Source of the DNA: Bacillus_BU sp051233475
Lineage (GTDB): Bacteria; Bacillota; Bacilli; Bacillales; Cytobacillaceae
Reading direction: 5' to 3'
Assembly: GCF_051233475.1 (NCBI RefSeq)
Contig: NZ_JBKFGH010000027.1
Span: 1 to 64,000, forward strand
DNA: 64,000 nt
Both the position numbers and the translations under genes were made by a program. The notes beneath the pieces were generated by a model. The model was not told the DNA's origin, searched no databases, and saw only the letters and a list, made by a program, of their open reading frames with translations. Below are positions 8,543 to 16,804 of the stretch, piece by piece. The stretch's first letter is position 1. Each line of letters begins with the position of its first letter.

Positions 8543-9003
8543 AAGCCGTCCCCTTTTTTCGCTGCTAGGTTAATTGCCTCAACGATCATATTGTAGCCTG
8601 TACAGCGGCACAGATTTCCGGAAATGCCTTCGCGAATCTCAGCCTCTGATGGTTGAGGATTTTTCGATAATAACGCAGCACTTGCCATAATCATCCCCGG
8701 AATACAATAGCCGCACTGTACTCCCCCGGCAATGGAATAGCTCTCATCCAAAATCTTAAACTGTTCGGTCTCACTTAAACCTTCGATGGTTTGAATATCA
8801 GCGCCGGCAATCGAGCCAATTGGAATCAGGCAGCTGTTTTGCAGAAGGTTATTCACAAACACACTGCAGGCTCCGCACTCCCCTTCGCCACAACCTTCCT
8901 TTGTGCCGATTAACTCAAACTCATCTCTTAATAAGTCTAGTAATCTTGCTGTGGCAGGAGCGTCCGTTTCGACCAATCTTCCATTTAGATTAAATTTAAT
9001 CAA
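8536..9003 (-). CDS. Xanthine dehydrogenase-type 2Fe-2S subunit
   Basis: This is a 155-residue ferredoxin-like subunit with both cluster-binding sets: CGEGECGACSVFVN for the plant-type cluster, then CGYCIPGMIMAS and GNLCRCTGYNMI for the helical-domain cluster. All eight cysteines are present. The start is TTG (9003), whose last two bases overlap the TGA stop of the large subunit gene; AAGGTG lies seven bases upstream. The equivalent in B. subtilis is PucE. Confidence 0.92.
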   Translation of the reverse strand: MIKFNLNGRLVETDAPATARLLDLLRDEFELIGTKEGCGEGECGACSVFVNNLLQNSCLIPIGSIAGADIQTIEGLSETEQFKILDESYSIAGGVQCGYCIPGMIMASAALLSKNPQPSEAEIREGISGNLCRCTGYNMIVEAINLAAKKGDGLW

Positions 9004-11162
9004 CCCGCTTCACCTTCTCTCGTCCAAAGACTTTCAATAACGACTTCCGGTGTGATCGGTATTTGCTGAAAAGATGTTTGCAGGGCATCCTCAATCGCTG
9101 CTTGGACTGCCGGAGCTCCGCCGATCAAGGTCAATTCACCGGCCCCCTTTGCCCCATATGGACCATCTGCATAAGGATTATCAAACACCTTGCTTTCAAT
9201 CGTGACAACATCCATGGAGGTTGGCGGTCCATAATCGGTAATACTTTTTTGTTGAATTCGGCCTTCTTTTGAGGTCATTTTTTCGAGATAACCGTACGCC
9301 AATCCTTGAGCCAATCCCCCATCAATTTGGCCTTTCATAATCCGTTCATCGATTACCTTGCCGACTTCATAATTACCATATACATTTTCTAGCTTTACAT
9401 TTCCGGTTAACGTATCCACTTCGATTTCAACAAAATTCACGCCCCAGGAATAAGCAGGATAAGCATCGCCAGTAAAGTTCTTTTCGTCCCAAGGAATCAT
9501 TTCACGGTGAACATAATGCTCCACCACTTCTTGTTCTACCCCTGATTTCCACTGGGCTTTTAGGTTTTTGGCTGCCCGTTCAAGCAGTTTCCCAACAATC
9601 ATCGTCGTCCGGGAAGCAACAGTCGGACCGGAATCGGGAACCTCTTTCGTATCGGGATCAGGGTAGAAAATGTCCTCATACGGGAGGTCGAGTTCTTGGG
9701 CGACAATTTTACTCAACGTCGTATATATGCCTTGTCCCATATCAGAATTGGAGATTTTCAGCATAACCTTGTGGTCCTTTGATTTAACTAGCTTCACGGT
9801 TGCTTTAATATGATCTCGTTCGCCGCTGCCTGTAAATCCACAGCCATGAAGGAACAGCGACGTACCGATCCCTTTTTTATACCGCCCGTTTTGTTGATTA
9901 AAGAGCTGAAACTCTTCCTTTTTCTTTTTATAATTTGTCGTGTTAACTAGGTCCTCTATCATTTCTTCCATTAAAATAGGGTCTCGGAATTGACCTTTAG
10001 TGATGGTGGGGTCTCCTTGTTTGACGAGGTATTTACGTTTATATTCAAGCGGGTCTATTTTTGCCAGTTTGCTAAGATGTCCGATATGGCTTTCAATTCC
10101 GGCAAAACTTTGCGGAGCACCGAAGCCTCTAAAGGCACCGTTCGGAACCGTATTGGTTTTTAAAACATAGCCTTTGGCATGAAAATGAGGAATTTTATAA
10201 ACACCGGCGCTGTTGATTAAGGCTCGCTGCAGCACGACAGAGCTTAATCCTACATTCGCCCCGCCATCGAGAAAAATCTCAACCTGCATGCTTAAAATAT
10301 TTCCTTCCTTATCGAGCGCCGTTTTATAGTTGATTTTAGCCGGATGCCTTTTTGTCGTGACAACCATGTCTTCAGAACGATCAAACACGAGCATCACTGA
10401 TTTTTTGACCACTTTTGCAGCCACCGCTACATGACAAGCCATCATCGAAGGATAATCTTCCTTGCCGCCAAACCCACCGCCGGTTGGACTTTGGACAACT
10501 CTAACCTCATCATCACCACAGGCTAACGCGTTTAGCAAGGCATTTTTTATATAATAGAGACATTGCATCGAGCCTTGGACGACAATTTCATCATCCTTAT
10601 ATATGCCAAGCATCCCTTGTGGCTCAAGATAGACATGCTCCTGATAGCCTGTTTCATATTCTTCTTCAATGATTTGGTATGCTCCCTGCTCGATGGCGGA
10701 AATGACCTCTAAGCTTTCCCCGAATTCATAGCTTGCCATCGTAACCCCAGGGGCTGATTTTTGCTTGATCGCTTCGTCAAGTGTATAAATAGCTTCGTGT
10801 TCTTCGAATTCGACTTTTACGTCATCTAACAATCGGTACAGTACAGCCAAGTCTTTTCCTACAATCATCAGAATTGGCTCACCAATATAATTGACCCATT
10901 CATTAGCAAAAATGGGCTGATCTTCTTTGATAATTTTTACATAATTTGGTCCGGGAATATGCTCTGCTCCAATCGCTTCATATCCTTCAGGAAGGTCTGG
11001 CATTTGAATCGAAATGATTTTTCCATAAGCAATTGGTGACCGATACAAAACACCATAAACCATATTTTCCACTTTTACATCACTAATATAGGGCAGCTGC
11101 CCCGATACTTTCCCTTTATGGTCCTTTTTGGGGACGGAGGTGCTTATGTCTTTGGGATTCAT
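9000..11162 (-). CDS. Xanthine dehydrogenase-type molybdopterin-binding large subunit
   Basis: The 720-residue catalytic subunit contains GGGFGGKEDYPSM, FRGFGAPQSF, the QGIYTTLSKIVAQEL and SRTTMIVGK Mo-pterin segments, and a C-terminal GAKGAGELTLIGGAP carrying the catalytic glutamate. The residues normally bracketing CO dehydrogenase's active-site loop are absent, so a purine or other N-heterocycle hydroxylase is more likely. Xanthine itself is inferred from gene order. ATG 11162 has AAGGGTG eight bases upstream; GTG at 11168 is too close to it. It is the first gene of the operon. A TATAAT-like box on the minus strand at 11291-11286 is a possible promoter. Confidence 0.92.
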   Translation of the reverse strand: MNPKDISTSVPKKDHKGKVSGQLPYISDVKVENMVYGVLYRSPIAYGKIISIQMPDLPEGYEAIGAEHIPGPNYVKIIKEDQPIFANEWVNYIGEPILMIVGKDLAVLYRLLDDVKVEFEEHEAIYTLDEAIKQKSAPGVTMASYEFGESLEVISAIEQGAYQIIEEEYETGYQEHVYLEPQGMLGIYKDDEIVVQGSMQCLYYIKNALLNALACGDDEVRVVQSPTGGGFGGKEDYPSMMACHVAVAAKVVKKSVMLVFDRSEDMVVTTKRHPAKINYKTALDKEGNILSMQVEIFLDGGANVGLSSVVLQRALINSAGVYKIPHFHAKGYVLKTNTVPNGAFRGFGAPQSFAGIESHIGHLSKLAKIDPLEYKRKYLVKQGDPTITKGQFRDPILMEEMIEDLVNTTNYKKKKEEFQLFNQQNGRYKKGIGTSLFLHGCGFTGSGERDHIKATVKLVKSKDHKVMLKISNSDMGQGIYTTLSKIVAQELDLPYEDIFYPDPDTKEVPDSGPTVASRTTMIVGKLLERAAKNLKAQWKSGVEQEVVEHYVHREMIPWDEKNFTGDAYPAYSWGVNFVEIEVDTLTGNVKLENVYGNYEVGKVIDERIMKGQIDGGLAQGLAYGYLEKMTSKEGRIQQKSITDYGPPTSMDVVTIESKVFDNPYADGPYGAKGAGELTLIGGAPAVQAAIEDALQTSFQQIPITPEVVIESLWTREGEAG

Positions 11163-11356
11163 TGCCACAACACCCTTCGACTCATTTTTAAGGAGACATA
11201 GATAAATAGACGCCTCTTTCTTCGATTTTATAAATGAGGATGATATTTTATGATTAATTTTTGTTCTTAAATTGGATTGTTTTTCATTATATTTTTATTT
11301 GGCAATCATTTACACCTTTATGTGAAAAAATCTGACTGCTTTTTTTGTGTTCATAA

Positions 11357-11405
11357 AAAAACGCAACTTGGTTCGACTAGGCATTAATCGAATCAAGTTG
11401 CGCAT
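11357..11405 (-). terminator. Strong terminator of the MocA-like gene
   Basis: CGCAACTTGGTTCGA (11362-11376) and TCGAATCAAGTTGCG (11389-11403) form a 15-bp stem with a single wobble. On the minus strand it is followed by TTTTTTT. It uncouples the cytidylyltransferase gene from the downstream Mo-hydroxylase operon. Confidence 0.85.
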
Positions 11406-11412
11406 TTAAAAA

Positions 11413-12009
11413 TTAATCAGAAATACAATTGTTATAATAGTCTACTGCTTTTTGATAGTCTTCCGGCGTATCAACATCCAGTAGGAATCCCGGATCATCT
11501 ACATTAAAGTATTTCTTTTCAAAGTTGTTTAATACCACACGCAAATTACTTTCCGGACTCTTCTCAAGAATTTTTTGCTTCACTTCATTTGATAATTTAA
11601 TAGGATGACCACCTTTATAATTAAAACTAGGAATGACCACTTTCCCCTGTTCTTTAGCTAAAAGCTGAACAGTACTTTTTTTAACAAGAGGACAATCCCC
11701 GGGGGTTATAAAGAAGGTAGATTCATTAAGTTTTGAACATCCCTTTTGAATGGAACTAAACATTCCCTGGTTAAAGTTTTCATTATAAACAAACTCTATT
11801 TGAAAGGAATAGACATTTTTTTTTCGGATTTTCGTTACTTCCTCCTGAATGATGTCTGCCTGATACCCACCTACTACAATGACCCTGTTGCAAATTCCTT
11901 CAAATTTGGAGATGGTTTGCTCCAAAACGGTTATTTGACCTAGTGGCAAAGTCATTTTAAACGCATTTGCCCGACTGGAATAGCCGGCTGCTAGGATGAT
12001 TGCTTCCAG
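11413..12009 (-). CDS. MobA/MocA-like nucleotidyltransferase (molybdenum cofactor cytidylyltransferase, PucB-like)
   Basis: This 198-residue GT-A fold nucleotidyltransferase has AIILAAGYSSRANAFKMTLP (nucleotide-binding loop plus the Lys), FITPGDCPLVKK (metal-binding Asp), YKGGHPIKLS and LLDVDTPEDYQKA. MocA/PucB proteins transfer CMP to molybdopterin for xanthine-dehydrogenase-type enzymes, which fits the operon next door. The best start is unusual: a perfect GGAGGTG at 12022-12016 lies six bases before CTG at 12009, giving MEAIILAAG as in relatives. The only upstream ATG (12024) has the Shine-Dalgarno inside its own first codons and none before it. Confidence 0.82.
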   Translation of the reverse strand: MEAIILAAGYSSRANAFKMTLPLGQITVLEQTISKFEGICNRVIVVGGYQADIIQEEVTKIRKKNVYSFQIEFVYNENFNQGMFSSIQKGCSKLNESTFFITPGDCPLVKKSTVQLLAKEQGKVVIPSFNYKGGHPIKLSNEVKQKILEKSPESNLRVVLNNFEKKYFNVDDPGFLLDVDTPEDYQKAVDYYNNCISD

Positions 12010-12057
12010 GTTGGTCACCTCCATGGATAGTTCTTGTCTTGCGTTTTTTCTTGACAG

Positions 12058-12078
12058 TTCGAAGGGACGGTTCTCGTG
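12058..12078. repeat. ACCGTCCC-type palindromic repeat, single copy
   Basis: GAAGGGACGGTTCTCGTGTT matches the units at 1981 and 2970. It lies between two minus-strand genes. Confidence 0.55.
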
Positions 12079-12124
12079 TTCAAGTTAATCATGGGATTCA
12101 TAGTCGCAAAACAAGTTTTCAGAA

Positions 12125-12922
12125 TCACTCGTATCTCACTACACTACCTATTCCCTCTAATAGCTCTTGCCATTCCTTTGTCGAACCTAATGTAATATGT
12201 ACCGGTGTCGATGGATGATCTGTGTACTCTATTATCCATACGCCATTTACCGAAGGAAGGAAAAAGACAATATTTTCAAGTGAAGGGTCTTCTTCATAAC
12301 TAGGAATATGAAAAAAAGAAATATTATACAGTGACCAATCCTGTTTGTCTAAATCTTCAACAAACTGGTGAAAGCTGTGTTCCTGCTTAGGTGAGAATCG
12401 ACACATTTTCTGAAATTTTTTAAGTCTTCCCTTATGACTTAGTAAATCAAAGGCTTTATCAGATAGATTAAAGGCTTCCATATCATCAAACCGATTTGTT
12501 GAAAAAGAATAATAATCTTTTATTATGTTCGGAATTTCATCGCTAGAAACATAGGCAAATTCATGGATAATATCGCGCTCAATCACATGTGTAAGCCAAG
12601 TGTTCTTCTCAACATGGTGGAACATTAATAGATTTTGGTTCGGTATATTCGTGCAGCGAAGGATCCAATTGGATTGAATATATTGAGTGATAAATTGTTG
12701 CATTTCTTCACTTAAGGGGATTTCATCTCTTCGTTCTTTTTCATAATCCCATAGTCGTTTTAGCTGAAGTTGATGAATCGTCCCTTCCATCATTGACGTC
12801 CATTCAGCAGGACTTTTTTCTCCGACCGCAGCTTCTTCTATTCCCTTAGCCACACTAGGATAACCACACAAAGTAACCAAAAGAGCTAGTTCCTCTGTAG
12901 TGCATGTCAGGACATGGTCCAT
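12125..12922 (-). CDS. Unknown soluble protein at the end of the putative T7-type effector locus (EspG-like chaperone candidate)
   Basis: This 265-residue protein has no signal or membrane segment. Its N terminus (CTTEELALLVTLCGYPSVAK), a middle region with WILRC and a long aromatic hydrophilic stretch, and a C terminus ending in a beta strand plus amphipathic helix (VHITLGSTKEWQELLEGIG) are reminiscent of EspG, the cytoplasmic chaperone that binds ESX/type VII substrates. The resemblance is architectural, not a clear motif match. It is the last gene of a run starting with a coiled-coil effector-like protein. ATG 12922 has GGAAGG eight bases upstream. If not a chaperone, it could be an additional immunity or adaptor protein. 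Confidence 0.4.
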   Translation of the reverse strand: MDHVLTCTTEELALLVTLCGYPSVAKGIEEAAVGEKSPAEWTSMMEGTIHQLQLKRLWDYEKERRDEIPLSEEMQQFITQYIQSNWILRCTNIPNQNLLMFHHVEKNTWLTHVIERDIIHEFAYVSSDEIPNIIKDYYSFSTNRFDDMEAFNLSDKAFDLLSHKGRLKKFQKMCRFSPKQEHSFHQFVEDLDKQDWSLYNISFFHIPSYEEDPSLENIVFFLPSVNGVWIIEYTDHPSTPVHITLGSTKEWQELLEGIGSVVRYE

Positions 12923-12984
12923 TTTAAAAACCTTCCTTCTATAAATATGTATGATCAACTGAAATCTCAGCACAAATTATTAAT

Positions 12985-13329
12985 TTAAAAAATTTTAAGT
13001 AAGACAAAATCCAACACGAATTTAATTATGTAGTAAATTGGGATACTAATTATTGTGATGCCAATTGAAGCTATTAACATATATAATTTTCTTAAAATCC
13101 AGGGAAACTTTAACAATTTCCGATAAATGTACGGAGCAATTCCAAAATAGAGTTTCACAATAAAATTTAACATCTTTTGAAATATATTAGTAGAATTTTG
13201 AAAAACACTCATTTCATAATAGTCATAAATAATATTGCCTAATATAAGAATAAGATAACAATAGGCTACCTGAACTCCTATAATACCCATGATTAGTCCA
13301 TGGATGGTTTCTAATGTATCTGTTGTCAA
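12985..13329 (-). CDS. Small membrane protein, paralogue 1 of 4 (immunity candidate)
   Basis: These 114 residues are homologous over their whole length to the three proteins encoded just upstream. Shared features are an N terminus of the form T-T/S-D/E-T-L-E, a first hydrophobic helix with GN at its end, then DYYE...F.N..N.F.K, a central G..P.IY.KL..PW..RK.YM and a terminal hydrophobic helix. Two to three membrane helices are predicted. The start is most likely TTG 13329, preceded by AGAGG at eight bases, because it aligns exactly with the ATG of the paralogues; an upstream in-frame start 11 codons earlier lacks a ribosome binding site. Confidence 0.65.
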   Translation of the reverse strand: MTTDTLETIHGLIMGIIGVQVAYCYLILILGNIIYDYYEMSVFQNSTNIFQKMLNFIVKLYFGIAPYIYRKLLKFPWILRKLYMLIASIGITIISIPIYYIIKFVLDFVLLKIF

Positions 13330-13388
13330 TTTGATAACCTCTTTTAGTAAGCTTGCTTTCAAGTAGATTAATTAAGCTGATGACAATA

Positions 13389-13721
13389 TCAAAATATAAG
13401 ATGCAAAAGATATTTTATACTGTAATAAATTGGAATAGTTAAAAGAAACATTAAAAAAGTAGCTACTAGCATATAGAGTTTCTTTAATAACCATGGATAT
13501 CTCTCTAATTTTCTGTATATAAAAGGACCAGATCCTAAAAAAAAGTTGGTAAAAAAATTAACTATTTTTTGAAAGATGTTTGTTGGGCTTCTAAATATCC
13601 CTAGTTCATAATAGTCAACCATTATATTTCCTAATAGGAAAATTAGCGCACTATAAATTACATGTATACCCAAGTAATAGACAACTAGACCTTGAATTAG
13701 CTCTAATGTTTCTGATGTCAT
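13389..13721 (-). CDS. Small membrane protein, paralogue 2 of 4 (immunity candidate)
   Basis: This is a 110-residue copy beginning MTSETLELIQGLVV, with hydrophobic helices at about residues 12-35 and 82-108. The conserved middle is VDYYELGIFRSPTNIFQKI then GPFIYRKLERYPWLLKKLYM. It is closest to paralogue 4 at the N terminus. ATG 13721 was chosen by alignment with the family; its ribosome binding site is weak, and an upstream in-frame TTG (13754) would add 11 residues. No enzymatic motif is visible. Confidence 0.65.
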   Translation of the reverse strand: MTSETLELIQGLVVYYLGIHVIYSALIFLLGNIMVDYYELGIFRSPTNIFQKIVNFFTNFFLGSGPFIYRKLERYPWLLKKLYMLVATFLMFLLTIPIYYSIKYLLHLIF

Positions 13722-13919
13722 CTTATCCACACATTTCCGCACGAAATTTTTCAATTAAATACTTAAAAGTACCTGTACCGTTTAAATACCCATTACCATG
13801 TATATCCTTTCAAATGTATCTAGTTGCCGAATTTTTTAACCTCTTCAAATTTTATATTTCATATTAAAATCAGAATGAAGATCTTGAACTAAACTTCCTG
13901 CTTTTCACCAGATTTATAT

Positions 13920-14252
13920 TTAAAATACAAGATGTAATAAAAATTTAAAACTAAAATAGATTATTATCGCAAACAGCAACAACAACAGAGTTGAAATGAA
14001 CATATAAATCTTTCTAAGAAACCAGGGATACCGACTTAATTTTTTATAAATTATAGGTCCTGCACCAAATAAAATATTTGTAAATAAGGTTAATATTTTA
14101 TAAAACAAGTTGCTCGGGTTTTTAAAGATACATAAGTCATAATACTCAATCGTGACATTCCCCAATAGGATTATTAGAAAACTATATACTACTTGAACTA
14201 CAAGTATCGTTGCCACGAACCCCTGTAAAATCAGTAATGTTTCAGTTGTCAT
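13920..14252 (-). CDS. Small membrane protein, paralogue 3 of 4 (immunity candidate)
   Basis: This 110-residue copy starts MTTETLLILQGFVATILVV with the same hydrophobic-helix, DYYDLCIFKNPSNLFYKI, RYPWFLRKIYMFI, hydrophobic-helix plan. GGAG lies six bases before ATG 14252. It is separated from paralogue 2 by about 200 bases of AT-rich DNA with no gene, so each copy may be partly autonomous. Confidence 0.65.
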   Translation of the reverse strand: MTTETLLILQGFVATILVVQVVYSFLIILLGNVTIEYYDLCIFKNPSNLFYKILTLFTNILFGAGPIIYKKLSRYPWFLRKIYMFISTLLLLLFAIIIYFSFKFLLHLVF

Positions 14253-14399
14253 TTTTATCTCCGATTAATTAAAAAGTTGATTAAAATATAACTATGAACC
14301 AATTTGAAAAAACCTTCAAAATAATATTGCTTAAATAGTTGTTTAAGTTGATCGTTAGATACTCACATTACATCCTGCCAATTCATTAAGTATTTAAAT

Positions 14400-14732
14400 C
14401 TAAAATATTAGATGTAATAAGAATCTAATAGTGAAATATACTATGATGGTTATTATTAACAATAATATTGTTACAATAAGCATATAGATTTTCCTTAACA
14501 CCCATGGGTAGCGATTTAGTTTTAAATATATAATTGGACCTATTCCGAAAAATAAATTTATAAAATAGGTAAGCGTTTTATCGAACAAATTTTTTGGATT
14601 TCTAAACACACATAGTTCATAGTAGTCAATTATGATATTTCCTAATAATAATATGAGAACACTAAATGCAACTTGTGCTCCCAATACCGCTGCAACTAAT
14701 CCTTGTATTAACTCTAATGTTTCTGATGACAT
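14400..14732 (-). CDS. Small membrane protein, paralogue 4 of 4 (immunity candidate)
   Basis: This 110-residue copy sits closest to the effector-like gene (33 bases downstream of its stop). It begins MSSETLELIQGLVAAVLGAQ and follows the family pattern (DYYELCVFRNPKNLFDK, RYPWVLRKIYMLI). AGAGG lies seven bases before ATG 14732. By position it is the most likely cognate immunity protein of the neighbouring glycine-zipper protein; the other three would be diverged duplicates. That role is inferred from context only. Confidence 0.68.
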   Translation of the reverse strand: MSSETLELIQGLVAAVLGAQVAFSVLILLLGNIIIDYYELCVFRNPKNLFDKTLTYFINLFFGIGPIIYLKLNRYPWVLRKIYMLIVTILLLIITIIVYFTIRFLLHLIF

Positions 14733-14765
14733 TTTTATCCTCTTTCTCCAAATAATTATTGTTTA

Positions 14766-15920
14766 TTATCTAAACCATCCTTCAACAGATTTTAAGCCAT
14801 TAGCTAATTTTGTAATACCATTTTCAGAGACGGAAACTATACTTTCACCAACGTCTTTAATCTGGTCGCCTACAACAGTACTTGCAACTCCCCCTACTAG
14901 ACCACCAACTGCTCCACCTACGATTATTCCAACGGGTCCCCCAAAAGACCCAATTGTAGCACCAACTTTCACCCCAACTGCAATTGATGCCGCATCTGTT
15001 ACAATCCCAGCAATAAATCGACCCGTTTTTTCAGCAACACTTTTCCCTTCGTTCTTTGGATCTACATACTCTGTTAGGTTAGCACCAATAGAAATCGCAG
15101 TACCTACCATTGGTATCCTCTTCCCAACTCCAGTCCATCCTTTCATATTAGCAAGTGCTTGTGCCGCTTCTTTAGAACCGAAAGTTGCCCGAATATGGAT
15201 ACGTTCTGAAAGAGTTGCCGCTTTCATTACACCATTAACATTTTTCGGAAATCCAGCTGCATGTTTGAGAATCGCTGACGGACTAGTATATGAGGAAACT
15301 ACATTATGAATCTTTCTAGTAATTAGATTAGTGGGGGATGATTTTGAAAAATCATAAAGTATTTTAGCTATTTTATTACTGTATCTCCCCCTACTTGTCC
15401 ATGAAGGATCTGCCTGGATGGTAAACTTATATCCACCTTTTACTTTTTGAAGTAAAGAAGGTTTACCATCAATATAATTAACTCTTAGTCTACTTGTGGA
15501 AATTGCTGTACCAAAGGCTGACATTGTCAATGAACCGACCAGTCCAATATCGCCCCAGCTCATTGCTTTATTAATAGTGTCAAAATAACCCAAAATCTCA
15601 TTAAGCTTTAAGGTGATCCTTTTCTTTTTTGAATGAATTATCTCAGCCTCTTGGACAATTTTGTCCTCTGTCCTACTATATGTATCCATTGAAGAATCAA
15701 TAAAACGCTTGATCTTTTTAACCTGCACCTCTAGTTCTTCGACAGACTGACAAGCTCGATAAATTCTTTGGTTAATATTTCTACGCTCCAAGATTTTATA
15801 ATCGATATTTTTTCTTAACGAAAATAAATCATCTGTTACAGATGACAAGTTATTTGCAATTTTGGATAAATCACTATTCGATTTTTTTACTTCATCGATT
15901 TGTATTTTAATTAGCCCCAG
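14766..15920 (-). CDS. Coiled-coil protein with C-terminal glycine zipper (putative type VII/LXG-like pore-forming effector)
   Basis: This protein has about 384 residues. Residues 1-110 are helical and coiled-coil, starting LIKIQIDEVKKSNSDL, like the LXG/WXG-type secretion domains of type VII substrates. A middle region (about 130-290) holds a basic beta/alpha segment. The C-terminal region (about 290-360) is hydrophobic, with repeated GxxxG spacing (SFGGPVGIIVGGAVGGLVGG), the glycine-zipper pattern of membrane-inserting toxins. Four tandem membrane-protein genes follow, the layout seen with membrane-targeting type VII toxins. A near-perfect CGGAGGTG lies seven bases before CTG 15920, which I take as the start; a TTG at 15983 would add 21 residues but overlaps a TATAGT-like box. 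No ESX core genes are in the window. Confidence 0.5.
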   Translation of the reverse strand: MGLIKIQIDEVKKSNSDLSKIANNLSSVTDDLFSLRKNIDYKILERRNINQRIYRACQSVEELEVQVKKIKRFIDSSMDTYSRTEDKIVQEAEIIHSKKKRITLKLNEILGYFDTINKAMSWGDIGLVGSLTMSAFGTAISTSRLRVNYIDGKPSLLQKVKGGYKFTIQADPSWTSRGRYSNKIAKILYDFSKSSPTNLITRKIHNVVSSYTSPSAILKHAAGFPKNVNGVMKAATLSERIHIRATFGSKEAAQALANMKGWTGVGKRIPMVGTAISIGANLTEYVDPKNEGKSVAEKTGRFIAGIVTDAASIAVGVKVGATIGSFGGPVGIIVGGAVGGLVGGVASTVVGDQIKDVGESIVSVSENGITKLANGLKSVEGWFR

Positions 15921-15935
15921 TGAAACACACCTCCG

Positions 15936-15955
15936 GAAGTGACATAAATCACTTC
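15936..15955 (-). promoter_or_regulatory. Perfect inverted repeat just upstream of the effector gene ribosome binding site
   Basis: GAAGTGA and TCACTTC form a seven-base dyad around a six-base loop. It ends at the CCGGAGG Shine-Dalgarno of the effector-like gene. It may be an operator or a leader hairpin that limits ribosome access. A TATAGT-like -10 box lies about 20 bases further upstream. Confidence 0.45.
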
Positions 15956-16025
15956 TTGTGATTACTAAACTATATTTTACCAAATTTCGCTAATTACAAA
16001 TATATTTCTACGGAATTTTTCAAAA

Positions 16026-16068
16026 ATAAAAAGAGGGAGCTTCCCAAAGAGAAGCTCCCCCTTTTTGA
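16026..16068 (-). terminator. Terminator separating the DUF-like membrane gene from the effector locus
   Basis: AAAAAGAGGGAGCTTC (16028-16043) pairs with GAAGCTCCCCCTTTTT (16051-16066). The minus strand continues TTTTTATTTTTG. It marks the 5' boundary of the effector transcript and probably also works in the other direction. Confidence 0.85.
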
Positions 16069-16159
16069 CGCAAATCGTTTTATAAACATATTCAGCTTTA
16101 ATATTTCCTCACGTAAACATTCATCGTTGTTGAAGAAAACATAAAAATTTCCGTTTTAC

Positions 16160-16804
16160 TCACTCAGAAATCTTCATAATTAATTTTGTGTATGGCAAAT
16201 ACTTAACGGTTACCTTTTCTCCCTCTTTAAATTCCATATCCGTTTCAGCTGTTAGTGTCAAATCATCAATATAAATCAATTTATATGGAATATTCTTTCT
16301 TGGTGATCTTATTTCTTCACCCTTTATGATGCCCGTTTTCGTTTCGTACTGATGAAAAATATAATAGGGTAAATCTGGTATATAAGTTCCCCCCATTGAC
16401 AAGCCGACGACCGAAAGAGCAATAATCATACATGTAATAAGTATGTAACCAAAAAAATTACCAATTATCCCACCAATTCTTTCTAATATAGACATTTTCT
16501 TTAACTTAAATTGTCGTTCTTTTTCTTTCCGTTTTTCAGAAGCGTCCCAATTACGACGATAGCGCTTACTCTCTTGATATCTCTTTTTATGTTCTATTTT
16601 GTGTCTTATTTTCTTATATATTACTTTATAAAAAAATAGTCCGCCCATTCCAAAAATAAGTAATATAGAAAGCAACAAATAAAAAAGATAATAGGATGTC
16701 GATCCGAGAATAAAAGGGATCCCAACTACAATTAAAAATGTCCATATTGGATGGTCTGACACAAAGTCATTTAATTTATTTTGTAGCTTTTCAAACCTAG
16801 TCAT
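16160..16804 (-). CDS. Membrane protein of unknown function (DUF3592-like C-terminal domain)
   Basis: The protein has about 214 residues. Two adjacent membrane helices (about residues 20-62) are followed by a very basic, charged cytoplasmic stretch (RHKIEHKKRYQESKRYRRNW), then a third membrane helix (about 118-140). A C-terminal beta domain contains KTGIIKGEEIRSP and a final FKEGEKVTVKYLPYTKLIMK, the layout of DUF3592-type proteins. I cannot assign a role. ATG 16804 has no good Shine-Dalgarno; an in-frame TTG 12 codons earlier is equally weak, so the N terminus is uncertain. Confidence 0.55.
   Translation of the reverse strand: MTRFEKLQNKLNDFVSDHPIWTFLIVVGIPFILGSTSYYLFYLLLSILLIFGMGGLFFYKVIYKKIRHKIEHKKRYQESKRYRRNWDASEKRKEKERQFKLKKMSILERIGGIIGNFFGYILITCMIIALSVVGLSMGGTYIPDLPYYIFHQYETKTGIIKGEEIRSPRKNIPYKLIYIDDLTLTAETDMEFKEGEKVTVKYLPYTKLIMKISE

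Noticed and set aside
11169..11340. Purine or molybdenum-cofactor riboswitch upstream of the Mo-hydroxylase operon
   Set aside because: The leader is AT-rich and I could find no conserved aptamer core or terminator/antiterminator pair.
14632..15309. Long plus-strand frame of 225 codons opposite the effector-like gene
   Set aside because: Pro/Thr/Ala-rich antisense shadow of the glycine-rich region with no ribosome binding site; the minus strand has the coherent protein.
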